DNA of 64,000 nucleotides, taken from Nostoc edaphicum CCNP1411. Its GTDB lineage: Bacteria; Cyanobacteriota; Cyanobacteriia; Cyanobacteriales; Nostocaceae. The notes under the pieces are model-generated. The model saw only the letters and a program-made list of their open reading frames with translations. It searched no databases and was not told the DNA's origin. Position 1 is the first letter of the stretch. Each line of letters begins with the position of its first letter. Shown here piece by piece: positions 44,281 to 53,664 of this stretch. The DNA lies in assembly GCF_014023275.1 (NCBI RefSeq), contig NZ_CP054698.1:248001-312000 (forward strand), read 5' to 3'. The position numbers were made by a program, and so were the translations under genes.

Positions 44281-45879
44281 ATGATCAAAACTCTTTTTTA
44301 TAGCTTTTTTCTTCTATTTTTGGCAATTCCAGCAGTTTGGGCAGCACCTCCAGAAGATGATTCTAATATAAATTTGCAAGGACAAGTTACTTCTGTTTCC
44401 CAGTTTTCTGATGTACAACCAACCGATTGGGCATTTGGCGCATTGCAATCACTGGTGGAACGCTACGGCTGTATTGCAGGTTATCCCAATTCTACCTATC
44501 GCGGTAATCGTGCCTTAAGCCGTTATGAGTTTGCCGCAGGTTTAAATGCTTGTTTGGATCGGATTAATGAGTTAATTGCCACAGCTACTAGCGATTTAGT
44601 TAATAAGCAAGATTTGGCAGTGCTACAAAAGTTACAGTCAGACTTTGCGGCAGAATTGGCAACTCTGCGTGGGCGAGTGGATACCCTAGAAGCACGGACA
44701 GCAACACTGGAGGCGCAGCAGTTTTCCACTACTACTAGGTTGAATGCTCAAATTATTACTGCCATTAGTGATACTTTTGGTAATAGGGTAGGTGGCGAAG
44801 ATGATGAATCCAATCTCTACTTTGCAAACCGGGGTCGTCTCAACTTAGAAAGTAGCTTCACCGGCAAAGATTTATTGCGAGTCCGGCTGGAGTTTGGCAA
44901 CTTTGCAAGTTCCAACGGTGCAAGCCAAATTGCCGCAGCCACAGGCACGGGAATGACACGCCTGAATTTCGACAATGACAACAACAATACACTGATAATT
45001 CCCCACATCCGTTACTACTTCCCGGTTAGTGATTCCCTTTCCTTCGTCGTCGGCCCCACAGGCATTGGCTACAACGACATCACAGATAACGTGACTCCTG
45101 CCACAATCGCCGATGATGGTAACGGAATTCCCTCACTATTTGGCAAAAATAGTCCTCTCTTCGAGCGGGGTGGCGGCGGTGCAGCTGCTAACTTGAATAT
45201 CAGCCAAAACTTAGTTCTCACCTTGGGCTATTTAGCGAACAATCCCAACGTTCCATCAGCGCAAAATGGGTTATTTGATGGCGGCTACAACGCCCTTGCA
45301 CATTTGGTATATTACGGCAAGCAAGGATCTATTGGTGTCGCTTACTCTCATGGCTATACCCCTGCTGGCTCTGTAGATATCACCGCCGGTAGGGGCAGTG
45401 CTTTATCAGGCGCTCCCTTTGGAAACACCATTGCTACTTCCAACAGCATTGTTGGTGCACAGGGATACTATCGCTTTTCCCCAAATTTCCAGATTCACTC
45501 TTGGGGTGGTTATATCTGGTCAACTGCCAAAAACTCTGGTTTGAGTGATATTTCCAATGGCAGAGGTGGAACAGATTCTCTCTTCGTGAACAATGGTGAT
45601 AATGCCAATGCCTGGTTTGGGGCGATTGGTATGTCGTTTCCTGATGTGGGCGGTAAGGGAAACTTGCCGGGAATTCTCTTTGGTATACCGCCGCGTGTCT
45701 CTAACAGTGATGTTCGTCAAGACCGAGACAACGCTTATCATATCGAAGCATTTTATCGTTATCGACTAAATGACAACATTTCAGTAACTCCTGGTTTTTG
45801 GGTGATTCTCAACCCAGAAAACGACAGCAGAAATGATACGCAGTATGTGGGTGTGCTTCGGACAACGTTCGATTTTTAA
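44281..45879 (+). CDS. SLH/OprB-type carbohydrate porin
   Basis: A 532-residue outer-membrane porin. Residues 1-21 are a signal peptide ending in AVWA. An SLH domain follows (about 38-95: FSDVQPTDWAFGALQSLVERYG, then GYPNSTYRGNRALSRYEFAAGL) that anchors it to peptidoglycan-linked glycan. Next comes a short coiled coil (QKLQSDFAAELATLRGRVDTLE), then an OprB barrel ending in Phe. Cyanobacterial members let small solutes through; this copy closes the sugar-uptake set and could be its outer-membrane entry gate. It follows the dehydrogenase by 127 bases on the same strand. Iron or inorganic ion passage is an alternative. Confidence 0.92.
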   Translation: MIKTLFYSFFLLFLAIPAVWAAPPEDDSNINLQGQVTSVSQFSDVQPTDWAFGALQSLVERYGCIAGYPNSTYRGNRALSRYEFAAGLNACLDRINELIATATSDLVNKQDLAVLQKLQSDFAAELATLRGRVDTLEARTATLEAQQFSTTTRLNAQIITAISDTFGNRVGGEDDESNLYFANRGRLNLESSFTGKDLLRVRLEFGNFASSNGASQIAAATGTGMTRLNFDNDNNNTLIIPHIRYYFPVSDSLSFVVGPTGIGYNDITDNVTPATIADDGNGIPSLFGKNSPLFERGGGGAAANLNISQNLVLTLGYLANNPNVPSAQNGLFDGGYNALAHLVYYGKQGSIGVAYSHGYTPAGSVDITAGRGSALSGAPFGNTIATSNSIVGAQGYYRFSPNFQIHSWGGYIWSTAKNSGLSDISNGRGGTDSLFVNNGDNANAWFGAIGMSFPDVGGKGNLPGILFGIPPRVSNSDVRQDRDNAYHIEAFYRYRLNDNISVTPGFWVILNPENDSRNDTQYVGVLRTTFDF

Positions 45880-46019
45880 CTGCATGTCAATGGCTACGCG
45901 ATCGGATTCTGGGTTTACCTCTAATGGTGGCAGCAGTATTAACAAGTTGACACCAATGAGCAGTGCTAAACCCCTACGAAAAATCTATATGTATCAAGAT
46001 TTTCGTGAAATGGTATAAC

Positions 46020-47513
46020 TTACGGTTTTCTGATAGCCTTCTCTGTTGACTTATGACTCTTGACTCCTGCCCAAACGGTAAGTGGTTGCCCAACTTTCTT
46101 ATACAGTAGACTCTCCAAAATAACACCGTTATTATTGGCGGTAAGAGTTTTATTTGGCTGACGCAGAGACTCATAAAAACCGTTGTACCAACCTTCTTTA
46201 GACTGAAGGTTGCCTTGAACGAAATCAAATAGCTGGCGAGTATAATCAGTGTTATAAAGTACATGCCACCCGATCGCAGCTTTGGCACTGAGGAATCGCA
46301 AATTGTTATGTTGTTCTCTAGTATCTGTAATAGTTGCCCAAGGTTTTCCGTTGACAAATAGGCTGCTGTAAACGAAGTATGGCGGGCGATCTAAGTTATC
46401 TTCGGTGACGGCGGTTAATTGTTTTGTGGCTTCATAACGTGCTGCTTGAGCAGCTAAAATCCGATCCGCATAAGCTTTAGGCAAAGCTTGAAATCCAGTT
46501 TCAATACCATCTAAGATATAAGGTTCGCTAAGAACATAGTTATTGGCTCCAGAGTTTTTATAGTCACGTTGATCGTAAGGAATTCCCTGTCCGTAAAGAT
46601 CAACAAAGGCAGCATTGGACTGATAATCTAAGGCTTTATCAACATCCAAGCCCCAAAGCTTCAGACCATAAGCAGCATAATTCTCATAACCCAAGCGACC
46701 TTCTTGGTTGTACTGTTCTTTACCTTTGATAACGGCAGTACCATACATTTGCCCTCTTTTGGTCAGACGCTTGACTTGCCAATGTTTCCAAACTTCTTCT
46801 GTTTGCGATCGCATTTCTGGATACTTGGCCCCGACAATCTTCAACCAAATTGCCATCCTGCCCAAATCGATGGCTGACCAACCAATTTCTTCCCGTTTTT
46901 CTAGTTGACCATAGTTAACAGGGACGAGAGTTTTAGCGTTGTAAACCTTATTGGGTAGTTCTCCTTTGTATAGAGGCATTGATGCCAGAGTTTTCAACAT
47001 TTTGGTCATTTTTGCTTCAAATTCAGCCGCAGGCACGATATTGAGTTCTCTAGCACTGACCAAGGCTGCGATCGCTGCTGTCTGATCCCACATACTGACA
47101 GAGGCAAAGCCATCAACGGAATTTACCAAGCCAGTTTCATCGTTCCAGTTACGCTGGAAGTATGACCAAGCCTGACGAGCAGTTGTCGTTTCCCCTGGAG
47201 TCAGCTTTCCAACTCCAGGAGCAACATAAGGAATTATGGCTATCGTTAGTTGATTTTTAGGAATGGGTTGACCTGGCAACACTACAGATTTAGCATCAAG
47301 GCTGGCAATTATTTCAGCTTCTTGAGTAGAGATCGGGCTTTGGATTTTATCTGGTTGTACCAACTGCTGTGAGCCAGTTTGGTCTACAGAAGTTTTAGGA
47401 AGTTGCTTAGACCAAACAGTTAAAATTGCGATCGCGATCGCAACGGTAAGCACTCCTCCTATAGAAGCTAGTATGGACAAGCTCTTAGGTGGCGGTTGAA
47501 AATCAGAACTCAT
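46020..47513 (-). CDS. DUF3131-domain membrane-anchored protein
   Basis: A 497-residue protein with one N-terminal membrane helix (about 12-34) and an outside domain of the DUF3131 family. The domain starts near residue 113 (ARQAWSYFQRNWNDETGLVNSV) and keeps family marks such as SMWDQTAAIAAL, GWSAIDLGRMAIWL, EGRLGYENYAAYG and EGWYNGFYE. The fold looks like an alpha/alpha glycoside-processing barrel, and related proteins lie near polysaccharide genes; no activity is established to my knowledge. Its stop is 141 bases from the porin's stop (convergent). The AAKAAIGWHVLYNTDYT segment near the end is also typical. Confidence 0.85.
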   Translation of the reverse strand: MSSDFQPPPKSLSILASIGGVLTVAIAIAILTVWSKQLPKTSVDQTGSQQLVQPDKIQSPISTQEAEIIASLDAKSVVLPGQPIPKNQLTIAIIPYVAPGVGKLTPGETTTARQAWSYFQRNWNDETGLVNSVDGFASVSMWDQTAAIAALVSARELNIVPAAEFEAKMTKMLKTLASMPLYKGELPNKVYNAKTLVPVNYGQLEKREEIGWSAIDLGRMAIWLKIVGAKYPEMRSQTEEVWKHWQVKRLTKRGQMYGTAVIKGKEQYNQEGRLGYENYAAYGLKLWGLDVDKALDYQSNAAFVDLYGQGIPYDQRDYKNSGANNYVLSEPYILDGIETGFQALPKAYADRILAAQAARYEATKQLTAVTEDNLDRPPYFVYSSLFVNGKPWATITDTREQHNNLRFLSAKAAIGWHVLYNTDYTRQLFDFVQGNLQSKEGWYNGFYESLRQPNKTLTANNNGVILESLLYKKVGQPLTVWAGVKSHKSTEKAIRKP

Positions 47514-47662
47514 ACTGATTAAAGCCTTATTTTGTAATTCAGGGTTATTTGCGTAGTTTCACCAAATACATTCTTCCCAACTTTGAAATCTAACTAACAC
47601 CCAGAAGTCCACCTGACTACTACAATAAAATAGTCACGCACCCGATCTCTGGAGTTCTAGCA

Positions 47663-48238
47663 GTGGGCTTATTTGATGATTTGAGTCGGTTTCTAGAAAA
47701 CCGTTTAGAAGAATTCTTGCGTAACAATCCACATTTGGAGTTAGAGGCGCTGCTAGAACAGCTGCGTGAGCAAGAAGAAGATACATTAAAGCTGATCGCA
47801 GATTTAAAATTACAAGAGAAGCGATCGGAAGAAGAAATTCTCTCCACCGCTCAAGAAATTCAGCGTTGGCATATCCGGATTCAAAAAGCCAAAAACGCTA
47901 ATAGAGAGGATTTGGCAGCGGCGGCGGGTGAGCGAGAAGCAGCCCTATTGCGCGAAGGAAATCAGCGCTGGGGACACATGCAAGGGCTGAAAGAACGCAT
48001 TAACCAATCTCAAGAACTACTGCAAAAAATTCAGCAACGGCGACAGGAAGTGCAAGCTAAAGCGGCCGAAGCACAGACAGCCCGTGCGAAAGCGCAAACC
48101 CAGCAGCGCTCAGAAAGCATTGGTTGGTCGAATAAAACTAGTAGTTATTCTGGTGGTTTTGATGACTTAGAAGAGAAGTTCCGTAGCTGGGAAACTCAGG
48201 ATGAATTAGAACAAATGAAGCGGAATATGCAGAAGTAA
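47663..48238 (+). CDS. TIGR04376-family coiled-coil protein
   Basis: A 191-residue, highly charged protein starting with GTG 47663 (MGLFDDLSRFLENRLEEFL). It is almost fully alpha-helical and coiled-coil-like from residue 20 to 150 (LEALLEQLREQEEDTLKLIADL; then LKERINQSQELLQKIQQRR), with a Ser/Gly-rich break and a final FDDLEEKFRSWETQDELEQMK. The N- and C-terminal motifs are those of the cyanobacterial family TIGR04376, of unknown function. Divergent from the DUF3131 gene. Confidence 0.8.
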   Translation: MGLFDDLSRFLENRLEEFLRNNPHLELEALLEQLREQEEDTLKLIADLKLQEKRSEEEILSTAQEIQRWHIRIQKAKNANREDLAAAAGEREAALLREGNQRWGHMQGLKERINQSQELLQKIQQRRQEVQAKAAEAQTARAKAQTQQRSESIGWSNKTSSYSGGFDDLEEKFRSWETQDELEQMKRNMQK

Positions 48239-48766
48239 CGCCTATTGGCTAAAATACGCCGAATTAACAAATGCGATCGCCAGAAATAGCTTACTCACTT
48301 GCTTTTTCGCGTCAGTTTTACCCCACCCTAACCCTACCCTTGGAAACCTACGATGTACACACAAGTCCTAAAAACCTTGACTTTCCTCGTTCCCAGGCTC
48401 CGCCTGGGAATGCATTCATTGAGTCTCTGACTCAATATCTGACTGGAGACAGAGCCTAGTACCGCAAGGCGGAATTAAAAATTAAAAATTAAAAATGAAG
48501 ACAGCGTAAGGGTTTTATTGATTGGGAATGGGTGGTTTATTTCCGCCGTGCTGTACTAGGGTGTTGATTTTGTACCTTTTCAGGGGTTAAAAATTCATTC
48601 ACAATCCTTGCTGAGTAAAATTTGCATTGGGAAAAGTTATTTTTCGCGTTCTTTAAGTAATAAGTAATAAGTAATGAGTAATGAGTAATGAGTAATGAGT
48701 AATGAGTAATGAGTAAATACCCATTACTTATAAAGTAAAATTGAATTACCACATTCTTTTTTACTC
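48239..48766. other. Repeat-rich gap
   Basis: It holds a fragment of the ttttaccccaccctaaccct repeat seen in the MITE-like elements (about 48316-48340), a hairpin TTCCCAGGC-TCC-GCCTGGGAA (48390-48410), an aattaaa array near 48475-48497, and the agtaatg array listed separately. No gene is supported. Confidence 0.6.
48656..48716. repeat. STRR, unit agtaatg/agtaata, eight copies
   Basis: Two agtaata and six agtaatg units plus a partial one. An inverted array of tactcat units (about 49150-49170) lies on the other side of the four-helix-bundle pseudogene. Confidence 0.9.
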
Positions 48767-49138
48767 ATGATTAATTATAACGCCAATATCAGTATTCAAG
48801 AAAGAACAGAAAATTTTGACATAAGAGTTATCAAAGCTTATTCTGAGCTAAATAAAAGACCTTTTGACGACGCTGGTAAAATCTTGTCTAAACAATTTTT
48901 AAGAAGCCGGACATCAATAGGCGCAAACTGTTCAGAAGCTAAATATGCACAATCAAATAAACACTTTATCAATAAGTATTCTATAGCTTTAAAGGAAGCC
49001 AGTTAAACCCTTTATTGGATAAAAATAATGATAAAATCGGAGTTAGTATCAAAATCAAAATTTCAAAATCTGATAGAATAGAATGAAATAATTATTAAGA
49101 TATTAACAACTTCAATCAACAAATTGAAAGAACAATAA
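48767..49138 (+). pseudogene. Four-helix-bundle protein with two nonsense mutations
   Basis: The first 79 codons (to TAA 49004-49006) match the 23S rRNA intervening-sequence/four-helix-bundle family (NFDIRVIKAYSELNK, RSRTSIGANCSEAKYAQS, KYSIALKEAS). In the same frame, translation goes on as TLYWIKIMIKSELVSKSKF, a TAG, then NEIIIKILTTSINKLKEQ, which is the normal family C-terminus. So two stop codons break a 123-residue gene that is otherwise in frame and full length. Decay looks recent. A second, full-length relative is at 52104-52520. Confidence 0.8.
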
Positions 49139-49171
49139 AAAATAGTCCACTCATTACTCATTACTCATTTT

Positions 49172-49327
49172 GGTAGTGCTATTCGACAGCATTGGGGTAT
49201 TGAAAATTCTGTTCATTGGACATTAGATGTCACTTTCAATGAGGATCAATGTCGAATTCGTTCTCTGCACAGTCCACAGAATTTTTCTTTGCTACGTCGC
49301 ATCACTCACCAAATTTACCAGCAGTGA
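49172..49327 (+). pseudogene. ISAs1-family transposase, C-terminal fragment
   Basis: About 51 codons encode the end of an ISAs1-type transposase: [22 protein letters not shown], then [17 protein letters not shown] and a stop at 49325-49327. The motif HWGIEN-HW-DVTFxED holds the family's catalytic Glu region. The rest of the element is missing; it starts abruptly after a tactcat repeat array. Confidence 0.8.
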
Positions 49328-49582
49328 ACCTGCAATACTGGAGAGTAGCAGAGGTTGAGAAAGTATCAGGGCGATCGCATTAATCAAAGTAGATTTACCA
49401 ACTCAGTGCTGAGTCCTGAGTGCTGAGTGAATCAAGAATTACTCAGTATTTATTTACTAAAAGCCCCGCCCGAAGTCAAGCGGAATCATACAGTCAGGAG
49501 AAGGTTGATACCCCACCCGCAAGTGGCGTGGTCTTTTGCCCCGCTATCGGTAACAGCACTCGGAACTCAGCACTCTTCATTA

Positions 49583-49945
49583 TTACTTCACTTCACTGGG
49601 TTCAAACTTAGTCACCTTACCTTTTTTTACGGCAACAATCACATCGTAGTGTGAACAGTAAGCAAATGTGACATTATTGGCTTTGTTATAAAGGTTAACT
49701 ACATGACCTGCACCACCTGGCTGGATACCAATTGGCTCCAAGTCAGTAAAAAAGAAACGACGCAGTTGATCGCCACTACCAATCTGACCTTTATTCTTAG
49801 TGAGCAAGTCTAATTTCTGTGCTACAGACAATTCTTCGGCTGCTGATGCCTGCACTAATAACGGATTAATCGCTTTTAATGGTGCGTCCCAAACTGTGAA
49901 AAAACCAACCAAAGCAACACTTGTAAGTAGGGGTGCGAGTTTCAT
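49583..49945 (-). CDS. Hypothetical exported protein
   Basis: A 120-residue protein with an N-terminal signal-like segment (MKLAPLLTSVALVGFFTVWD, cleavage perhaps after QASA near residue 35), then a small soluble domain with DLEPIGIQPGGAGHVVNLYNKANNVTFAYC and a final KKGKVTKFEPSEVK. I do not recognise the family. Size and signal peptide suggest a periplasmic or thylakoid-lumen protein. It stands alone, divergent from the EamA transporter. Confidence 0.65.
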   Translation of the reverse strand: MKLAPLLTSVALVGFFTVWDAPLKAINPLLVQASAAEELSVAQKLDLLTKNKGQIGSGDQLRRFFFTDLEPIGIQPGGAGHVVNLYNKANNVTFAYCSHYDVIVAVKKGKVTKFEPSEVK

Positions 49946-50201
49946 TTGCTACTTCTCTTTTTTGTTTTATCCTGAACATCCAAAGCATCTCAGGAAGGAG
50001 TGAGAGCTTATTGAAACTTGACCACTATTTTCATGAATTTATCCCTTGAGAAAATTTAGTTAATTCTCAGCAATTTCTCAGGCAATGATGGTAGCTCAAA
50101 GTCACAGCATAATTTAAGTATTTTCTCAACCAAACCTCATTTTGAACTGGATGAGGACAACTTAATATAATGAGCAATGCTTTCATTGCAGTAGTGTTAT
50201 T

Positions 50202-51260
50202 GTGACCAGACCCAGAAGACCACATCGCCTAATCCATAGAATTCCCGGACAAACATATCTTTGGCTAGCAATGCTAATTTTTGGAGCATCTAGTGCCGTT
50301 ACCCGGAAGCTAACAGAAATTGGTGCTCAACATTTCATCGGCAATCGCAATCCAATTTCTTTGTGTAATGTTTTATTCGTGGGAAACCTTTGCGCCTTGA
50401 TACTTTTGATCCTAATCTATGGGCGACAGTGGAACAAGGCTACTTTGAAGCAACTTTCAAGGAAGGATTGGGTCAGTCTGACAGTAGTAGCTATTTTATC
50501 GGGAGCATTGGCCCCTGGCTTAATTTTCCAAGCACTGGCACTCACAGGGGTGAACAATGTCATCTTGGTAGGACGCTTGGAACCGCCTCTAAGTCTGGCT
50601 TTATCAGTGTGGTTATTGAAGGAACGGGTAAATATTTGGGAATTTATCGGAGCGATCGCAGCCTTTATTGGCGTTATCCTAACTATTATCCTTCAGCCTC
50701 CAGGAGAAACCATGATGAACATGGGAGGTTTCGGTTTAGGCATAGGGGAACTTTTGGCAGCAGTGGGATCTGTGGTTATAGCTGTTTCTACGATTATTGG
50801 CAAAAAACACCTTTCACAGATTCCTCTGGGAATCTATAGCATCTTTCGGACTGCACTAGGAACCGTAATCTTTTTCCTCATTGCTTTAGTCCTCTATGGC
50901 AGAGATCATTTCGCTGATGTCTTATCACCATTCTTATGGCAGTGGATGTTTCTCTATGGTGGGTTGATTGTAGTGGTAGGCCAATCTTTTTGGATTAAAG
51001 GCTTGAAAACTTCTAATGTATCTACGGCTTCCTTAATTGGTTCATTTGGCCCAATTGTAGGCATCTTAGCAGCATATTTAATTTTGGGTGAAGCCCCTAA
51101 CCTACCTCAATATATTGGCGGTAGCTTGATTTTAGTAGGCATATTCTTGAGCCAAGTTGGTACATGGCTTCAGACTTCTAAGAGAGTTGCATCTGATAAG
51201 GTGAATTCTACTACAACACAGCAACAAGTAGAAAGTAGTATGGGATTCAAGGGAACTTAA
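50202..51260 (+). CDS. EamA/DMT-family transporter
   Basis: A 352-residue membrane protein with ten predicted segments in two EamA repeats. The first repeat ends with LEPPLSLALSVWLLKERVNIWEFIGA (about 126-151) and the second with GSFGPIVGILAAYLILGEAPNLPQYIGG, both typical of drug/metabolite exporters. It starts with GTG 50202 after a basic N-terminus. Substrate unknown; amino acid or metabolite export is usual. The C-terminal 30 residues are polar. Confidence 0.88.
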   Translation: MTRPRRPHRLIHRIPGQTYLWLAMLIFGASSAVTRKLTEIGAQHFIGNRNPISLCNVLFVGNLCALILLILIYGRQWNKATLKQLSRKDWVSLTVVAILSGALAPGLIFQALALTGVNNVILVGRLEPPLSLALSVWLLKERVNIWEFIGAIAAFIGVILTIILQPPGETMMNMGGFGLGIGELLAAVGSVVIAVSTIIGKKHLSQIPLGIYSIFRTALGTVIFFLIALVLYGRDHFADVLSPFLWQWMFLYGGLIVVVGQSFWIKGLKTSNVSTASLIGSFGPIVGILAAYLILGEAPNLPQYIGGSLILVGIFLSQVGTWLQTSKRVASDKVNSTTTQQQVESSMGFKGT

Positions 51261-51346
51261 AGGTTTCCAGCCAAAAAGCGCAGCATTAGCGCCGCTTACT
51301 CCTTGTCTTGTAGAGAGCATCATTACGAATTACATTGGGATACAAT

Positions 51347-52003
51347 ATGCCTTCTTCCGCTGTTCTTTTTGATCTTGACGGGACTTTGACAGATCCTAAG
51401 CCTGGAATCACTGGTTGCATTCAGTATGCGCTCTCTGAACTCGGTTACAAACCACCGAATGCTGATGAATTGCATTGGTGTATTGGGCCTCCATTGAAAG
51501 ACAGCTTTTCGCAATTACTCAACACCTTAAATGGCACTTTAATTGAACAGGCTATTTTGCTGTATCGTCATCGCTTTGCCACCATTGGATTGTTTGAAAA
51601 CTCCCTTTATCCCCAGATTCCAGAAATTCTAAAAGCCATTCGTTTTGCTGGTTATAAAACTTTTGTTGCGACTTCCAAACCATATATTTATGCTACGCAG
51701 ATTATTGAATATTTTGACTTAGCATTGCTTTTTGATAGCATTTATGGTAGTGAACTTGACGGAACCCGGAGCATAAAAGGCGACTTGATTCATCACATCT
51801 TAGTGACGGAAAATCTTTCATCTTCTAGTGTGGTGATGGTAGGCGATCGCTCACATGACATCATTGGAGCCAAGCGCCATGACATCGCTTCCATTGGCGT
51901 AACCTATGGTTATGGAACTGAAGAGGAATTAAAAGCTCATGGTGCTGATTTCATTGCCCATTCTCCAAGTGATATTCTCAGACTTTTAGGGGATAGGGGA
52001 TAG
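51347..52003 (+). CDS. HAD-family phosphatase (phosphoglycolate phosphatase/5'-nucleotidase-like)
   Basis: Start ATG 51347 is chosen (218 residues) because MPSSAVLFDLDGTLTDP begins the fold; an upstream TTG adds only four residues. Motif I is DLDGTLTD (nucleophile and acid/base Asp), motif II is ATSKP, and motif IV is MVGDRSHDIIGAKRHDI. The cap is the helical C1 type of the Gph/YjjG group. It probably dephosphorylates a small phospho-metabolite such as phosphoglycolate or a nucleotide; the substrate is not clear. It follows the EamA gene by 86 bases. Confidence 0.88.
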   Translation: MPSSAVLFDLDGTLTDPKPGITGCIQYALSELGYKPPNADELHWCIGPPLKDSFSQLLNTLNGTLIEQAILLYRHRFATIGLFENSLYPQIPEILKAIRFAGYKTFVATSKPYIYATQIIEYFDLALLFDSIYGSELDGTRSIKGDLIHHILVTENLSSSSVVMVGDRSHDIIGAKRHDIASIGVTYGYGTEEELKAHGADFIAHSPSDILRLLGDRG

Positions 52004-52103
52004 GGGACTGGGCAAGAAAATATGAGTAAGATTTGGTGGGAGCAACGCGAAAAAGTTAGATCATCGTGAAAAGAGCAGGGGAGGCAGGGGATGCAGGGGG
52101 AGA

Positions 52104-52520
52104 TTAATGATTTCTCAACCAAGGGGATGGATTATTAATCATATTCACCAAACCGGATAAAACTTGGTTGTAATTTGCATAAACTTCTCGTCCTACTTCT
52201 ACATTCATGTAGTTGCATTTGACAGCAAATTCAATCCAAGTTTGAGTTTCAGCGGCTTCAGCCTCACAATCATTTAATTTAGCGACAAAAGCTGCTTCAT
52301 AACGTCGTTTTCTCCATGCTTCAGCTAAATTAGCACAAACAGAGCGTGATAGCGAAGCGGTAGCGAGTCTTCGAGCGTCGGATCTACGAATTTGATCAGT
52401 TAACGAATATCTCTCCTCCACAGGGAACTTCTTTGATAGCTCAAAAATTTTCATTGCTGCTTCAAAGGCAATTTTATAAATCCCCAAATCTTTATGATCT
52501 TTAATTGCTTCTTTATTCAT
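52104..52520 (-). CDS. Four-helix-bundle protein (23S rRNA IVS family) with a repeat insertion
   Basis: Start ATG 52518-52520 (138 residues); the upstream open frame is translated STRR and is not used. DLGIYKIAFEAAMKIFELSKKFP, SLTDQIRRS, RSVCANLAEAWRKRRYEAAF and KLNDCEAEAAETQTWIEFA are classical for this family, whose genes were first seen within 23S rRNA intervening sequences. Between IRRS and RSVCANL stand 11 extra residues (DARRLATASLS) encoded by a palindromic dispersed repeat. The function of the family is unknown. The insertion hits a helix turn, so the protein may or may not fold. Confidence 0.8.
   Translation of the reverse strand: MNKEAIKDHKDLGIYKIAFEAAMKIFELSKKFPVEERYSLTDQIRRSDARRLATASLSRSVCANLAEAWRKRRYEAAFVAKLNDCEAEAAETQTWIEFAVKCNYMNVEVGREVYANYNQVLSGLVNMINNPSPWLRNH
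52347..52379. repeat. 33-base repeat inserted in frame in a gene
   Basis: The piece between tgatagcgaagcggtagcga and gagcgtc adds exactly 11 codons to the four-helix-bundle gene. It contains inverted bits (TAGCGAAGCGGTAGCGA) like the palindromic repeats seen between genes, for example near 27180. Confidence 0.7.
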
Positions 52521-52533
52521 TGTTTTACCTCCC

Positions 52534-52565
52534 CTGCATCCCCTGCGTCCCCTGCATCCCCTGCC
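52534..52565. repeat. STRR-like cccctgcat/cccctgcgt array
   Basis: Four C-rich units lie between hisC and the four-helix-bundle gene, 14 bases before the latter's start codon. Confidence 0.75.
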
Positions 52566-52572
52566 CTCTTCA

Positions 52573-53664
52573 TCATAATCCCACTTTTTCCGGTTGCTCC
52601 CATTCCCCAATCTCTAACAAACAAATTAGTGCCTCTACTAAAGCCTGATTTTGCTCATCAGTACCAACAGTGATGCGTAATTTATCGTCTAGTCCAGGTT
52701 GCTTGAAGTAGCGGATTAAAATTCCCCGTTCCTTCAGTTTTTGATAAAGATATTCTGCGTTTCCCTCTTTTGGCTGTGCCAGCAAAAAGTTAGTTTGGGA
52801 ATCCCAAATATGAAAACCTAATTGTTTCAGGTCTTTTGCCAACTTAATCCGTGATTCCTTAATCTTTGCTATACAAGCATTTTTATAAGCTTGGTCGGTA
52901 ATAGCAGCCGTGCCAATTGCACAAGCGATCGCATCAATGTTATAGCTATCCTTCACCTTAAACAATCCCTGCAATAGTTTGGGATTTGCCACTCCAAACC
53001 CCAATCGCAATCCTGCTAACGAGTACCCCTTAGATAGTGTCCGAATCACGATGACGTTTTCGTATTCCTTCACCAAAGCCAATGCATTATTGTCTTCGGT
53101 AAAATCTATATATGCTTCATCTATCACTAAAACTCCAGATAACTGGCTGGCTAATTTTCGCAAGTCATCTGTTGTGACTACGTGCCCCGATGGACTATTG
53201 GGTGATGCAATAAATGTCACAGCCCCATTGGCAGCAACTAGTTCTTCCAAAGGTAAGCTGTAGTCTTCGCTGTAGGGAATCTCAAGAATTTCTGCTGCTT
53301 GCATTTCTGTTAAAGTGCGATATAGGACGTAAGTTGGCATCGGGTAAACAACTTTCTTCCCAGGTTCTGCACAGGCTCGAATGATTACACTCAACAATTC
53401 GTCACTGCCATTTCCGACAATGATCCAATCACTAGGAACTCCTAAAACGTTACTTGCAGCTTGTCGAAACTCCCCACCGAAAGGTTCTGGATAGCGCCGT
53501 AACCACTCACCATCGATATTTCGTAAAACAGCTAATGCCGCTGGGGAAGGAGGATAGGGGTTCTCGTTGCTGTTAAGTTTTATGATCTGTGTGCCGCGTT
53601 GAGGCTGCTCACCAGGAACATAGCTAGCCATTGCGTCAACATTAGAGCGAAAGTAATTGGTCAT
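52573..53664 (-). CDS. hisC: Histidinol-phosphate aminotransferase
   Basis: A 363-residue class I/II PLP aminotransferase. LNSNENPYPPSP (30-41) and YPEPFGGEFRQAA are typical of HisC; PLP is held by Asp182 (VIDEAYIDF) and the internal aldimine lysine is Lys212 in RTLSKGYSLAGLRLGF; Arg340-type RITVGT is near the end. It makes histidinol phosphate in histidine synthesis, and such enzymes may also act on phenylalanine or tyrosine. No other his gene is nearby, normal for scattered cyanobacterial his genes. Confidence 0.93.
   Translation of the reverse strand: MTNYFRSNVDAMASYVPGEQPQRGTQIIKLNSNENPYPPSPAALAVLRNIDGEWLRRYPEPFGGEFRQAASNVLGVPSDWIIVGNGSDELLSVIIRACAEPGKKVVYPMPTYVLYRTLTEMQAAEILEIPYSEDYSLPLEELVAANGAVTFIASPNSPSGHVVTTDDLRKLASQLSGVLVIDEAYIDFTEDNNALALVKEYENVIVIRTLSKGYSLAGLRLGFGVANPKLLQGLFKVKDSYNIDAIACAIGTAAITDQAYKNACIAKIKESRIKLAKDLKQLGFHIWDSQTNFLLAQPKEGNAEYLYQKLKERGILIRYFKQPGLDDKLRITVGTDEQNQALVEALICLLEIGEWEQPEKVGL

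Noticed and set aside
48271..48459. 62-codon frame
   Set aside because: It is built of dispersed repeat sequence, including the ttttaccccaccctaaccct element, and has no protein-like features.
49420..49654. Two overlapping frames of 63 and 75 codons
   Set aside because: Both are repeat-derived (tgctgag units and a cgaagtcaagcgg piece) and overlap the real leftward gene.
50390..50839. 149-codon frame inside the EamA gene
   Set aside because: Shadow frame of a well-supported membrane protein; composition is unlike a real protein.
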